Of a DNA stretch of 64,000 nucleotides, positions 32,220 to 44,745 are shown piece after piece. Position 1 is the first letter of the stretch. Each line of letters starts with the position of its first letter. Location of the stretch: assembly GCF_014356525.2 (NCBI RefSeq), contig NC_052505.1:4510984-4574983 (forward strand), written 5' to 3'. The notes under the pieces were generated by a model. That model did no database searches, was not told the DNA's origin, and saw only the letters and a program-made list of their open reading frames with translations. Both the position numbers and the translations under genes were made by a program. This DNA is from Nilaparvata lugens (lineage: Eukaryota > Arthropoda > Insecta > Hemiptera > Delphacidae).

Positions 32220-34195
32220 TCCTAACAACGTGTAGATATTGAGAACCATATGAGTGCAGAGGGTTCCATGAAGTTTGGAATACCTCAAGGAACAGTTTTA
32301 GGACCAATTTTGTATTCGATCTTTGCAAATGAGTTGTGCTCCATTCAAATTCAAGGTAGAGTTATAGCCTTTGCTGACGATACAGCACCGCACTCCTTTT
32401 TCAAGGAAAAAACTGGGAAGAAGTGTTCCAAACAGCAGAGATAGAACTAACAAAAATCACTAGTTGGTTAAGAAATAATTTATTGTCATTAAATTCAGAA
32501 AAAAAAAACACATTTTTAGCTTTTTCTTTAACAAATAGCACAAAACCACACATGACAACAATGAAGCTTCATAATTGTGATAGAAATAGTAACAATAATT
32601 GTAATTGCTCACTAATAGAACGCTCTGACAATATAAAGTATTTAGGAATAATAGTAGATGATTCATTGAAATGGAACAAGCACATAACATATACAACTGC
32701 CAAAATAAGGAAGCTTGTATACAAATTCTATCAATTAAGGCGTATCATAGACAAAGAAATGTTAAAAACTGTATACTTAACATTAGTTGAATCTCTTTTA
32801 ATGTCTAAGGAATGTGAAACTTCGCATTGTAGAATCATATACCTATAAATATAAACTATCATTATTGGTTCTTTTATCAGCCTACTTATGTGCGTGGATT
32901 TTTCAACACTTTAGACTTGACATCTTATTCACATATCTATAGAACAAAATTGGTTGAGAACTCACAAAGAAGCTATGCATTCAAGAATTTCACATTTATT
33001 TCAGTTTGTTTATTTCAGTTCAAACTGGCAAAACCGATTTAGTAGTTTCAATCGACTGGAATGTTCCTATCGGAATTGTGGTAGGAGTAGTCCGTTGCAT
33101 GTGGTCTACTTTTGTTCAATATTCAACCCCATCACACATTAAGGTGAATCATAATTCAAAATAATTTATTGTTGAACATTGGAAGAATATTACAACAACG
33201 TCAGCTCACATATCAATATCAACAATATGATAACACATAATCAAATCGAATAAATCTTTATTCACATGATGCACAAATGTAACAATTATAATAAATAAGA
33301 AGAAAATTCCTTGATAACTAGTTTTCAATAGTATAATTATGAAATTATGAACAAGCACATAACATATACAACTGCCAAAATAAGGAAGCTTATATATAAA
33401 TTCTATCAATTAAGGCGTATCATAGACAAAGAAATGTTAAAAGCTGTATACTTAACATTAGTTGAATCTCTTTTAAGGTACGGTACGGTCTGTTAGTTTG
33501 GGGTGCAGCTAACTTCAGTTTTATAGATCCATTATTTAAAACTCAAAAACGCATTTTGAAAATAATGGGAAACAGGGAAATCCGGTTTCCAACTGTAGAA
33601 TTATTTATAGAAAATAGAGTACTCAGCGTTAGGCAATTGTATATATTGTTGTTATTAGTGTATATGAAAAAACATCAAAATAGGAACCATATCATAAATC
33701 ATAGCCATAATACTAGAATAAGAGAACTTTACAACCAAGAAGTACCAAGAATGAATACAGCATTTGGGCAAAGATCACTAGGATATTTAGGGCCTACAAT
33801 ATCTAATAGAATACCATTAGAAATCAAAGGAGAGGAAAATTGCAATAGCTTCAAAAGAAAAATTAGACATTGGTTATTCAGTATTGGGATACAAAGTAGT
33901 GAGGAACTAATAGTAAGTAGGATTTAGATTTAAGTAGTAAGTTATTCTTTTTAAATAAGGTAATTTATAGGTAGAAAATAGTACCTCGGTTTAGTATCTT
34001 TGTACTAGGTGATGCTTAGGGTAATTGATATAGTTTTAGATTTTTTGGAATTTTTGTATTATCTGTTGTAGCATAAATTAGTATTAATTTGATGATAACC
34101 TCGACACATATATTATATGGTGAGGTATCATTTTCTAAACCCTGAATATTGTTATATTAAAAAATATGTAATATAATGTATGTATGTATGTATGA
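32220..34195 (+). pseudogene. 5'-truncated LINE, reverse transcriptase palm to 3' tail, rearranged
   Basis: 32250 onward encodes MKFGIPQGTVLGPILYSIF and the catalytic FADD, then DNIKYLGIIVDDSLKWNKHI. At about 32803 the homology stops and 545 bp of other sequence follow. From about 33348 the block WNKHITYTTAKIRKL is repeated (the 128 bases of 32676-32802 again) and the element resumes, ending LGYLGPTISNRIP and SFKRKIRHWLFS (stop near 33925). 3' tail is ATGT repeats at 34170-34192. Frameshifts make it inactive. Confidence 0.8.
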
Positions 34196-34439
34196 ATTTA
34201 TTGTAATCTACGCTAACTGCGTTTTTTTATCTCTCATTGGTTAATAGAATTGAAATGAATAATTATATCAATTAAAATGAGAAAATAGCCCTAGACGAAA
34301 TAATGAAGCACTCAGTAATTTAGTATATTCAGTCCATGACCGGCAGTCGCCAAACAGACTTCGTCAAAGTATAAAACAATTAATACACAAATAACTAGAG
34401 TTGGCTGCAGATAGGTCGTTTCATGTGGCTCTGTAGATT

Positions 34440-35100
34440 GACTGCAATACTAAATTATGAAACAGTCTCAAACTGGTCCACAAGCCCACTGGTTTCATCA
34501 TTTCTCAGTGAATACAGAGGGTGGTTGATGAGTTTCTCACGTACCAGCCTACAAAACTTCCCATACTCCAGCTCACGAACACAAATCGGCAGTCTGTTAA
34601 AACATTTTAGCGTCCGTAAGGGGTAGCATTCATGTGCTTTCGATAGTCTGGAGTAGGGCAGGTCAATGTTGCCCCGTCTCCTGGCATTGTGGTGGTGCAG
34701 CTGGCCCCTCTCCTGGTAGGCATGAACCTCACTCCTTAGGAGCCGTAGGGAGCTATACATCTACACTGTCAGTATTTTCAGACGTTTGAAAATTGGCCGG
34801 CAGTGCTCCAGGTAATGCGTTGACGTGATGACACGAAGAACTTTCTTCTGTAGAAGGAGAATCCTTTCACAGCTACCTGCATGGCCCCATAGTACTATCA
34901 TAGCTTATATGAATATTGGACAGCCCATGGTAGGCTGTAATTAGGTAGCTGACAGGCACATGTTGCTTCAGATTCCTCATCAAAAACGTCACCCTGGCCA
35001 GTCGATTGCACAGCATGCCAATATGTCGATCCCACAATAGAGCGGGGTCCATCACAAAACCCAAGAGTATATTGTCTAGAAATATCACAAATTTATTGAA
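34440..35100 (-). pseudogene. LINE reverse transcriptase C-terminal half, minus strand
   Basis: Minus: KFLGFVMDPALLWDRHI-like start (35088), LARVTFLMRNLKQHVPVSYL, then a frame change and SSLRLLRSEVHAYQERGQLH to FNRLPICVRELEYGKFCRLV. Jockey/CR1-like. Lies tail to tail with the plus-strand LINE to its left. Confidence 0.75.
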
Positions 35101-35219
35101 AAAATTGCATGGTTGCCTGTAAAGTCGGTATACAGGCGAAAGTTTTACGTGACAACGACTTTGAGTGGTAAAATAATTTTAATGTGAATATTCATTCGTA
35201 TAGTAGGAAGAAGGATGAA

Positions 35220-35570
35220 ATTATAACTCACAATGATAGTGAGTGAGAGGCACGCGTCCCTTCCACTCGGGCATGGTTAGCCCGCGCCCGCCTAAGAGCG
35301 AGAGAGACAACCATTGACTTGACATTTTGAAGTAGGCGCAGTCGCAGGAGATTGCTTGCGGCGCCTGCGCAGGTTGACTGCTCCATTTCACCCTCTCTCC
35401 AGGTGAATGCTTTCGGGTTGCTGGCCTTGCTGCAGCGTTGCTCGCCACTGCTCCTATTCGTGCTCTTTCCAGACGACCGTGAACCGAAACGAACGCTCTC
35501 ACTCGCTCTCATTGTGAGCGCATAACGTGGGAACGTAACGCAGTTTCTTGAAGTGTCTCCCGGCAAACCA
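35220..35570. other. GC-rich island in GST intron 3
   Basis: Markedly richer in G+C and CpG than its surroundings, with long open frames on the minus strand (35228-35566) that look like composition artefacts: Arg/Ser/Ala-rich and unlike any family I know. It could be a transposon terminal region; the following 35575-35640 has inverted CAACACCTATGTAGGCATC/GTGTTGAAACATGTATG sequence. Confidence 0.35.
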
Positions 35571-36246
35571 ATTTATAAGACGTTATCACGTCAAAAACAT
35601 ACATATTTCAACACCTATGTAGGCATCTTCAGTGTTGAAACATGTATGTAATGTTTCACTAAATTTGTAATATTTCTAAACAACATCTCAGTGTTCCATT
35701 ATACAGGGTATGAATATCTTCTGATCAGTTTAGATATCGATGTGCGGTTTCCGCCATTCATTTTTCCTTGAAATTCCATATCGAAATCATGTATCGCATC
35801 ACTACCTTCCTATTTAAAAAAATAAAGTTGCATTAAATATGGCGGTTCCAAGATGGCGGACCAGATTTTTAAAGTCATAGTAAAGTAGTATTTTCAATTT
35901 GATTAGGATCCCCAATCATACCCACCGTAAAATTACCTTTGTGTATGAGATATTAAGCCGTTCTCGGACTTTTCACCCACCCTGTTGATTAATATCACTA
36001 CATCTCACCAACAAGAGTATCTGGAGAAAACGACGAAGTTTATTACAGAGAAAAATGCGAATTACAAAGCAAAATATTATCTGAACGATTGCATTTATAT
36101 ACGGGCGTCACCACGGAGACGGAGCTAGCCACTTCCCTATATAATTATTCATGAGAATTTATTGGCTCACTATAATTGAACACATAGCTTAATGCATTAG
36201 GTACTGTAATGCATTCTCAATCATCTTCAATCTCATGCAATTATTA

Positions 36247-36512
36247 ATTAACGAAAATCCTAAATAGATGCTGTAAATCACCCCGAAGACTTCTGCTACT
36301 GCAGACATTGACAACAGGGTTAACAGCTAGATGGAAATTCGATGAGAACTTATACTATCCAAAAATTAGTTGCCAGCCCGGGAATCGAACCCGGTACCTC
36401 CCAATTGCCAGTCAGGAATGCTCACCCTTACACCAAACTGACAATCTCTGGATAGCAGCGCTCATTTTATACGAAGCCATAGCGGCCAACCAGTTTACAG
36501 ATGGAATTGATG
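36247..36512 (-). mobile_element. tRNA-related SINE S2
   Basis: Full-length copy in GST intron 3, same architecture as 16853-17090, with A and B boxes at about 36380-36450 read minus. Confidence 0.7.
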
Positions 36513-36634
36513 CATTTATTCAAATGCTTATTAATATATAATTATCAATTAGCGAAACTCATGCAATTCTCGAATTCTTGGAGATGCCATGTCTCAGAGG
36601 ACTCTGAAACTTCATATAATCTTCTCTGTTTCAG

Positions 36635-36802
36635 ATAACATGGACTGATTTCGTGTTTGCAGTTTCACTGGAGAATTTTGAGCTCATATTTGGAAAAGAT
36701 TCTCTGGAGCCTTACCCTCATCTAAGAATCCTCAAAGAGAAGGTGTTCGCACTCCCCAGCATCAAGGCTTGGATAGACAAAAGACCACAAACTGAATTCT
36801 AA
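36635..36802 (+). CDS. GstS: Sigma-class glutathione S-transferase, exon 4 and stop
   Basis: Acceptor ctctgtttcag, phase 0. Encodes ITWTDFVFAVSLENFELIF and ends PSIKAWIDKRPQTEF then TAA (36800-36802). The WxDF and IKAWIxxRPxTxF motifs are characteristic of the sigma class C terminus. An AATAAA lies at 36820-36825, rather close to the stop. Confidence 0.93.
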   Translation: MTWTDFVFAVSLENFELIFGKDSLEPYPHLRILKEKVFALPSIKAWIDKRPQTEF

Positions 36803-37877
36803 AGAAAACAAGATATATAAATAAATATGTCTTGTTGCAAAGCCAATTATGTCTTCATGTCCAATCTTACTATGTATCAAGATCAATTGGTGTAACTTAA
36901 ACCGAAGGTATATTGAGTAATCTGTCAACAGAAAATATTATCCATTTTTTCTTTTCTTATAACTTTCATTTTCATTGGAACACACAGAAAAGTGGATTTT
37001 AGAGATAGTCATACAATAGTATAGATTAGATCACATCCATTGAAATTATCAACTTAATTTCAGAAATAATATGTGGATATACACTCTATATTAAACCATT
37101 ATTTGAAACATTTATTTGACATTTGAAAATTATTAATGAATTTCCTGCTAATGATGCAAGAAGAAAAATTAACAAAATTAGCAATGAACAAACCATATCA
37201 TGTATTTATCAAGTGAAACTGCTATTTGTAGATAGATTTTGTCAGCCCATAAATACTGGAAAAATAGTGTCAGTGTCAAAACTTGTAGAAAATCAGAGCT
37301 TTAACCTGAAAAGTTATCTTCCCTACCGATATTTTGATAAAGAAGTTTTTCATTAAGTTGAGGAGTCTCCAATCAATAGATTATATTGGATCAGAAAATC
37401 AAATCAAATGAGAAAATTTGCTATTTTCATAGTCGCAACGTTTTGAGCTTAGAAATCATCCAATATTTTTGAAATGAAGTTTATGAGGAGCTAATTTGTT
37501 ATTCTTTTGAATGCTTGAGATCATATAGTAACATAATAGAATAAGTAAGTGTATACCAACATTGTCAATAGCTATAAAAATATATAATACAGTGATTTAT
37601 AAAAAATATGACAGCTGCAATGCTTTATATAGGAATAGATTGACCAAGTATTGTAACAATGAACATAATACTTCATAACAAAGCTGTACCGTATAAAATA
37701 GTCTATAATGTTCCATTTATAGTTTGTTACCAAAACCATGTTGTTGTTCTTGTTGTTGTTATATTGATGTTGTTGCTATATATCATGATGAATTAATTAT
37801 GTATATTCTACTTTAAGGAACATTCACACCCTTGATATCTGCATTTATAGTATGACGTATTAGGCTTGTGTATTACA
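36803..37877. other. Intergenic, 3' of the GST gene
   Basis: AT-rich, including the 3' UTR. A 77-codon open frame at 37123-37356 has no recognisable motif. GTTGTT repeats at 37740-37770. Confidence 0.4.
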
Positions 37878-38423
37878 ATAGAGTGAGGTCCATGTTATAA
37901 TGGTAGTATATTGTCTCATCAACATTGGTGTTGCCATCCTTGTCTATCATTCGACAAAGCAGTAAGCGCTATCCTTTTCTAGCTCCGAAACTTTGTCAGA
38001 TCGTTTTTCAATGTAGAATTATAATTAATTAACTAATTGAATGAGAAAGACTAAGAAATTGTCAAAAAAACACTGATTTATTGATAATTAGAAAGACCGG
38101 TTTCGGTTATTACACCATATTATTTCTTAGTCTTTTTCATTCGATATGAATAATTACCACAATATCAACTTCTCAACTACACAAAAAGTGTAATTAACTA
38201 ATAATTAATCACAATCATGAAAACTTATTATCATAAATTATTGAAAAATATATGTTTTTGATGAATAGAATAGCCTATAATTGCTTATTTCAAACAAAAA
38301 TGAACAGTTAATATTACATAAGATATTAGCTACCCTCTATGGAAAGCAGTGGCAAGGCAAAGAATCGGCAACTCTGCTCTCCTATCACTCTCCACTGCCA
38401 TTATAACGTGGACCTCACTATAT
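37878..38423. mobile_element. TA-flanked MITE (copy 5) with an internal insertion
   Basis: Ends GAGTGAGGTCCATGTTATAA and complement CCATTATAACGTGGACCTCA. About 38040-38195 is absent from other copies and contains AGAAAGACCGGTTTCGGTTA with AAATAATATGG-type arms, probably another small insertion. Confidence 0.75.
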
Positions 38424-38431
38424 ACGACACA

Positions 38432-38674
38432 CCAGACTGGGACACCAGTAAGATGCTCTCTCACTCCCATTAGTTATTATGGCACTTATTAGAATAGTGT
38501 GAGACTCCATTAGGACACCAAAATCTGGTTTGTTGACTGGTGTCCCTAGTCTAATAAGCGACAACTTATGCCCCGTGACTCGATTGGACATCAATAATGG
38601 GGGAATGGGATGTCGTCTCACTTTTGTGTCCTAGTTTGACCTGACCTGGCGTCTTAGTTTGGTGTCCCAGTGTG
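38432..38674. mobile_element. MITE with CACTGGGACACCA ends
   Basis: CAGACTGGGACACCAGTAAG at the left matches the complement of CTTAGTTTGGTGTCCCAGTG at the right. Internal ACTGGTGTCC repeats. Adjoins the preceding MITE almost directly. Confidence 0.6.
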
Positions 38675-39145
38675 ACATGAGTCTATATAGTAAAGTCATT
38701 AATGTAAATCCCTTATCTTACCTAGGTACTTCCCCTGATAGAATAGAGAAACATTCAGTGTGGATTCCTCTATCTTATCTACTTATTTCCCCTGATTGAA
38801 TAAAGTAGAGTAACATGTTTTATTAGCCTGAGTAGTATATTGGATGAGAAAAATTCCTGATAAAAATTAATACGAGTGATAATAACTCAACATACCTTGA
38901 AGGATACTTCGAAATAAAAATGTAATTCAAAATTGTATGTAATTGCTTTGTTTAATATTGGACCAGAAAAGTAGTTTACCTTGTTCAATTTCTGTTAGAG
39001 GCTGTAAAATTATTATTTTAAAATCGTTAGAAGATATAATAAAGTTTATTTAAATTGCTTACACATTCCAATTTGATATATTTCTAGTCATAATATAATA
39101 TTTAAAAATATGACTACTTGAATAGTCTATTTGTTTGAATATTAG

Positions 39146-39420
39146 CATAGAGAAACGATAGCATAAGTAGATATCCCATGGTATAGGGAGTTTATGTTGC
39201 AACTTTTACTGTTATCTCAAGCTGATAGTCCACGTAGTTCTTTCCTGTGAAGCTTTATGACGCTGGTAGTCTCTCATATTGTGCCGTTCATACACTCTTA
39301 CCCGGTCAAAACAGTAAAAATCGGCAATAATCGACAGTAATCGGCTTGAGATAACAGTAAAAGTTGCGACATAAATTCCCTATACCATGGGATATCTACT
39401 TACGCTATTGTTTCTCTATG
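39146..39420. mobile_element. Foldback MITE with 7-bp target duplication (copy 2)
   Basis: Same arms as 3078-3352. ATATTAG at 39139-39145 and again at 39421-39427. Confidence 0.85.
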
Positions 39421-40500
39421 ATATTAGACTCATGCTGAAAATGTTAGCTGTATAACTTCCATATTCAGTTATATAAGATGCAGGGGATATAAATAAAAAA
39501 ATATATCCAAGTAGCCTACCCTTTTTAAAATTGTTTCTATTTTTATTCAAGAGTAGCCCTAACAAAAAAAGACAAGATGCAGGGGATATTTTTCTCTTGT
39601 ATCAAAAGTTTTAAACAAGATTCAAGATTTCTTTATTGCGGAAAACATTTGTACAAATGCATAGCATCGTCATAAAACTTATCTATAACAAAGTTAAATA
39701 TGAAAACAGGAATTTCTAAAGATGAATCATTTGGAAAATCGAGTGATTGTAAGCATGTAGGACTATGGCAAATACATATAGATTTTGATTAAAAAAACAT
39801 TTATTGAATGAACATATATTCTATATCGTTGGATGAAGGATCAATAAGAAATCAAAATTCTTAGAATTATAAAATCATGTTCACTTTATATTTTATCACA
39901 GCCTGTGAAGACCTCCATAAAGCATATAAATTAATACAGAGTACCTATAAATAATGTTCTTCAATCACACATTGTATATTGCTAAATATAAAAATGGAAA
40001 TAGAGATAACAGTGTCCCTATCAACCAGCAGTAGTCTATACGGTAACCTTGGATGTGAATGATTATTATATCGTACTGAAATACTCATAAAATGTATATT
40101 TGTTATTCACTTATTCAAAATATCAAGTAAAACTTAAAAAAATACCGATGAATGTAAATAAATTCCAATTTTGATGTGAATAAAGCAACAAAAACTGTGT
40201 ACTATGTCGATTTTAGTAGTCTATGCCCGTCCCTCTAGATTTATATGGGTGTTGTAAGAGTTATTACCATTATTGTAACCTGTGTTACATCCTTATTATG
40301 TGTGTAACGGAATAATGTTTGGGAAAATGGCCTACTGTGTATCAAATAAAAGAATTTGTTTTCAAAATATTGTTTTATTGGATGATTATGTCCTATGGAG
40401 AAATAAAACTAGAAAGAAGGGAGTTGGACTAATTTATAATGGAATTGCCCCCTGTGGGTTGGGAGAGCTTTGAGTCGAACATCGTACTCAAGAATGTGTT
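39421..40500. other. Intergenic, few features
   Basis: 39610-39680 (AAGATTTCTTTATTG) may be a reversed LINE tail. Otherwise nothing recognised. Confidence 0.35.
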
Positions 40501-40800
40501 GAAAACCAGAATTCACCCACAGTATCCCTGCTTGTCTTAGGAGGGGACTAAAAGCAACTCCAGAAGTTGCATTGCCTTCAAACCCACGGGATCTGCCCCA
40601 TCAGGGCAGTTTCGGAGGCGCAATAAGAAAACCCGAAAGACCAGAGATGGGTGAAACGCCAGGCACAAATGTGGGCCAAGAGGCTGAGTCAAGGGTGGCC
40701 AGGCGCCCTAGAGGCAACTTCTCCACCCCTTCCTCAGCGGAAGGACCTTCAAAGAAGGCTAGGAGTGGAACTCACGTAGGTCACGAGGACTAATCTAGCC
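40500..40800 (+). other. Basic ORF, possibly LINE-derived
   Basis: 73 codons from 40572 (open further upstream), rich in Pro, Gly, Arg and Ser (GSFGGAIRKPERPEMGETPG, then PSSAEGPSKKARSG), within unusually GC-rich sequence. The style resembles the start of a LINE ORF1, but I cannot name a family and no reverse transcriptase follows. Confidence 0.3.
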
Positions 40801-42022
40801 AAGCATATCACACTGGATTGCGACAATCAACCAGGTGATGAATGGGATGTTAGCTTGGGAAAAAACTCCTGGTTCTTGTAAAGGTTACAGGTATTGGTTT
40901 GCCTAACTAACATACTACTTGGGAACACAATAAGTCAATAAGCTTATCGGTTGACGTGTAGGGTTCTTTGAACCTTTGGATCCTCGAATCCGTCCCTTCA
41001 AAAATAATAATTTATAATGGAGTGGTTTGAAGCAACGGTAGTTTTTTTAAATAATAACATAGTTTTACAAAAAAGAAACATGTTACATAAAAGTAAAAAA
41101 GTGCATTTATGGCAGTGGTTCACAGCCAGAGGGCTGAGTCACTAATAAGTTACAAAGAGAATTTTGGTAGTGGCAATGTGACTTTTGATAATAAAAAAAT
41201 CACTGACTCTTCAGCATAGCCTATTGCCAAGGAGAAGGTACAGTAAAAATAATCAGTTATATTTTATTCGTCGAAAAAAAAATATTTTCAATGATTTAAT
41301 AATGCATTTTCATAATATAGTTATACTGAGATTATATATTTTGCCAAAATTAGATATTTATATTAGGCTATTTAATTGCTAGAAAACGATCTGCCAACTT
41401 TGCTAAGCAAGGAAAGGGTAGCTTTGTCTGGTTTGAGGAATGATATACAAGGATAGCAACACCAATGTTAATCAAATGGTGCTATTATAACTTAGATTTT
41501 CTACAATAATTATCATTGAGTAGAACTTTCGAGCAGCTAGGATCCTACACTATTGATTCGAGCAATTCGAACAATTGCTACATTCTATATTCGTCCTGAC
41601 AAGATGTAGACTGTTGTATTCGGGATATCGCAGTTTTTTGTCAAAACAAAAATATGAGAAATAATTTTAAACAAAATAATTTATTTTTGAAATTTTCTAG
41701 TAAAAATTTGATCTTTTAGTCACTATTTTATTGCAACAAGATCTTGTTCTTGCACTTGTCAAGAGTTTTCACAGCTGTGGGCTGTGAAAAGGGTATTTTG
41801 TTTTGAGTTTTGGTCACCACTGCTTACGTGTTATTTAGATCAAGACTAGGCTGTGTAATGGATTTGTATTTGTAAAATAGAAAATTAAATTGCTTACTTG
41901 TGGTTTTTGCAATTTTACAAACATGTAAAATGTTCTCTTTGTAACTATGAAGAAAATCAAATGTGAAAATATTTCGGTAATGTGAATACATCTCTGTTGT
42001 GAAGGAACGAGCATACTAAATT
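40801..42022. other. Upstream region of TM9SF3
   Basis: Contains a decayed piece of the TA-flanked MITE (about 41380-41500) and CAGTGGTTCACAGCC at 41113, which resembles a hAT end. The region immediately before 42023 presumably holds the promoter and 5' UTR, but I see no decisive TATA or initiator. Confidence 0.4.
41766..41790. other. 10-bp hairpin upstream of TM9SF3
   Basis: TTTTCACAGC, loop TGTGG, GCTGTGAAAA, about 235 bases before the ATG. Role unknown. Confidence 0.55.
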
Positions 42023-42106
42023 ATGAAGTCGTATTTTTGTTATTCGGTCTTGTGTATTTTGAGTATTTCTCTTTCTAGAGTGGGTGGTGATGAGCATACA
42101 CACATA
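42023..42106 (+). CDS. TM9SF3: Transmembrane 9 superfamily member 3, exon 1
   Basis: TM9SF (nonaspanin) proteins are nine-pass membrane proteins of the Golgi and endosomes involved in sorting of membrane cargo. This exon encodes 28 residues: a signal peptide (MKSYFCYSVLCILSISLSRV) and the mature N terminus GGDEHTHI, matching the DEHEHTY start of the vertebrate protein. Donor gtaagt, phase 0. Exons 2 to 4 follow at 46624, 55268 and 62963; joined they give 216 residues of the roughly 590 expected, all in the lumenal domain before the first membrane segment of the core. The remainder is beyond the right edge. Confidence 0.85.
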
Positions 42107-42959
42107 GTAAGTTTTATTTAATTAAAATACTTCATTAATAAGTATCTTATATGCTTCAATAAACTTGTTGTAGCATCTATTTTTTGTATCCCACAACCGC
42201 ATTCTCAAACTCTATTCAGTATTCTGCTTAGGTTATGTCCTTTGCTATTAGCCCATTCATAGTTATTTAATTCAATTTTTCTTATTCTATTTCAAATAAT
42301 AATCATTGTGTAAAATTGCTGGAATTCCATAATTACAAAGCATAATGAATCATATACTGCTTTATCATTTAAATTACACAGCCAATTTCCTTGTTGCAAT
42401 CAAAAAAGTAAAGTTAAGGTTAATAAATTAATCAAACCAATAATATATTCATATTATGTTTATCAGCTTAGATACAATAGTCTATTTACTTGAAAAATAT
42501 GACGACTTAAATCTAAATTATTTGTCACTGGCACAATGTAAAAGTAAAACGTGGAGCTGGTTCTAGATGACCGGTCAAGTCAATCCCCGACTCCCGGTCT
42601 CGATGTAAAGTTCGGAACCTACAAGTTACTAGATTACATATCCTCTAAATATTCCCGATATTGAGAAATATTAAAAAAAGGTACCTATAATAAGGAACAG
42701 TTGATCATTAAGTATAGTTAAAATGAGCGTGTTTGTAAATTTTTTGAAAGTTTCCTATGCTAAACTACTCTTAAAGTTTATGTTTTGCACAATTCCAACC
42801 CAGTTATTTCGTGAGATGGCCCGGCATCGCCACCATAGTCCTCTCCGTCCTTAGTTGCTACTCGCTCATCAACTTTGGCCTGCCAACGAGCTTGACATGA
42901 TGGCTCAGGCTACAATACCGGTACATACTCTGTGTGAATTCATAAATTACCTGTTTTAG

Positions 42960-43640
42960 TCTATAGGCCTATACAACACCCGTTCTCCTTGCTAGTGCAT
43001 CCGAAAATTTTTCATTATTTGATTTTAACAGTTTGATTTCTTCCTTGTAGTCATTTATATCATCCAGAAGTATTTTAATTGTGACATCAAATTGTTTGTC
43101 ATGTGTGAGTCTATTTCATCTGTGGGAGTAATGGTGATTTCCTCTGTTTTCACGCCGTCAGATCTATTCAGCAATCCTGAAAAATACATTGCTTTGTCAC
43201 TCAGCTGCATGTTTCATTTATTACACAGACAGGATTGTGTCATGGGAGATTCATTCCTCATCTGGTCGTATTTCTCGACATAATTCCTTAATTCCTCCTT
43301 CTACATTCATGACCAGGGAACTGGATAGATGGCGTCGAATGGTAAGATGACAGGTCAAACTATATTGTCCTTGTGAGCATTAAAATACTCATTGACTGAG
43401 TAGAATGGGTTCCTCTTCAGCCAGATCTCAACTCGGTTTTTAAAAGCAATACCCTGCAGGCTCTTCACACCAACAGGCAGGTCATTGTATAGGCGCAGTG
43501 CAAATATTGGGAAGGAGTCTTTTCTCTTGTTGGTTCTGCAGCGCGGTCTGTTATGCCTACACATTTTGTATGATACAACTTTCCTTCGTCGCAGTGGCAG
43601 GGCACTGCCTTATCATTGTCATAAACTGGGTCTTTGCAGG
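42960..43640 (-). pseudogene. LINE remnants, ORF1 and reverse transcriptase tail mixed
   Basis: Minus 43564-43355 reads FALRLYNDLPVGVKSLQG and KNRVEIWLKRNPFYSVNEYF, a LINE C terminus. Just upstream (about 43720-43570) another frame gives LCNSCKDPVYDNDKAVPCHC and KLYHTKC, spaced like a PHD-type zinc finger of some LINE ORF1 proteins. Beyond the RT piece, 43120-42960 reads ILLDDINDYKEEIKLLKSN, a coiled coil. It looks like an ORF1 with a foreign C-terminal fragment inserted, all decayed. Confidence 0.45.
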
Positions 43641-43912
43641 AGTTGCATAAGTATTGTTTAGAAGTTTTAGATTCATCAATTTTGGTCGATTTTTAGAAAT
43701 TTCAAAAAACTCCTTGTAAACTTGCTTCCTTGGCGCTCAAAAAAAATTTGTAAAAAGACTGCCATGTGAAGAATATCACAATAGGCTACCGTATTAATTT
43801 AACAACTGAAGTGTTAAGATTCAAAAAAATACTCTGACTATTATTTCTAATAGGCTAATAGTAAATATCAATTCATATAAACTATCAATATATACATATA
43901 ATAACAGTAACA

Positions 43913-44575
43913 CTAGCCGTCAGGCTCGCTTTGCTCGCCATATCCGTCTAGCCAGGGTGGCTCGGGGGTCCAAAAATGAGATCAGCAGGCTCGCTTCGCT
44001 CGCCTGCATTTTTCATTTGAGCATTTTTATCATATGTTAGGACGATCCAGTCGGGTGTCCAGACTAAACGTCTGGCCAAACGGATATGGCGAGCGAAGCG
44101 AGCCTGACGGCTAGTAATATAATATTCCCAGGAATAGCTCTGATTAAAGTATCAGTGCCCAATCAATTTTTCCGCGATAAATGCATTTCAATCTTCAACT
44201 TGGTGACAACCTAACAAAGTCAACTCAACTTAATGCCAACCTGACAAAGTTATTAATTTAGTTACCAGTTAACAACTGTTTCGTAGAGGTACTCTCTTCA
44301 GATTATAGTTCTATATTAACATATGGTATGGACATTTTTCAATTATTTAAGTGAATAAGAAGAACATACAAGCTAAAAGACGAACTTTAAACCCTTAAAA
44401 CCCACCCTTAGAGTTAAAATATTGCCAAAAGATTTCTTAGTGCGCCTCTAAAGGGCCAACTGAACATACCTACCAAATTTGAACGTTTTTGGTCCGGTAG
44501 ATTTTTAGTTCTGCGAGTGAGTGAGTCAGTCAGTCAGTCAGTGAGTGAGTGCCATTTCGCTTTTATATATATAGA
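43913..44575 (-). mobile_element. Helitron-like non-autonomous element H3
   Basis: Closest relative of H2: starts A/TCTATATATATAAAAGCG at 44575 and ends GACGGCTAG/T at 43913. In TM9SF3 intron 1. No target duplication. Confidence 0.82.
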
Positions 44576-44745
44576 TATAAATATCAATATAAACTATCGC
44601 TTAAACTGTACTTGTAACTAATATTTTGTCGAACGTGCTATTGAATCTAATAGCAGTCACATAAAAGTAGTACCTGTTAAGTTTTCCATTTTATATTTTA
44701 AGGTTAATGCAGAGAAACCTTATCGTCACAACTCTTTTTTAGCAT

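Noticed and set aside
35228..35566. 112-codon minus-strand ORF in a GC-rich island
   Set aside because: Overlapping frames are equally open, as expected from GC-rich composition; no family resemblance.
37123..37356. 77-codon ORF downstream of the GST gene
   Set aside because: No motif, no splice partner, and AT-rich sequence of this length yields such frames by chance.
41113..41140. hAT transposon from the CAGTGGTTCACAGCC motif
   Set aside because: No matching opposite end or 8-bp duplication found.
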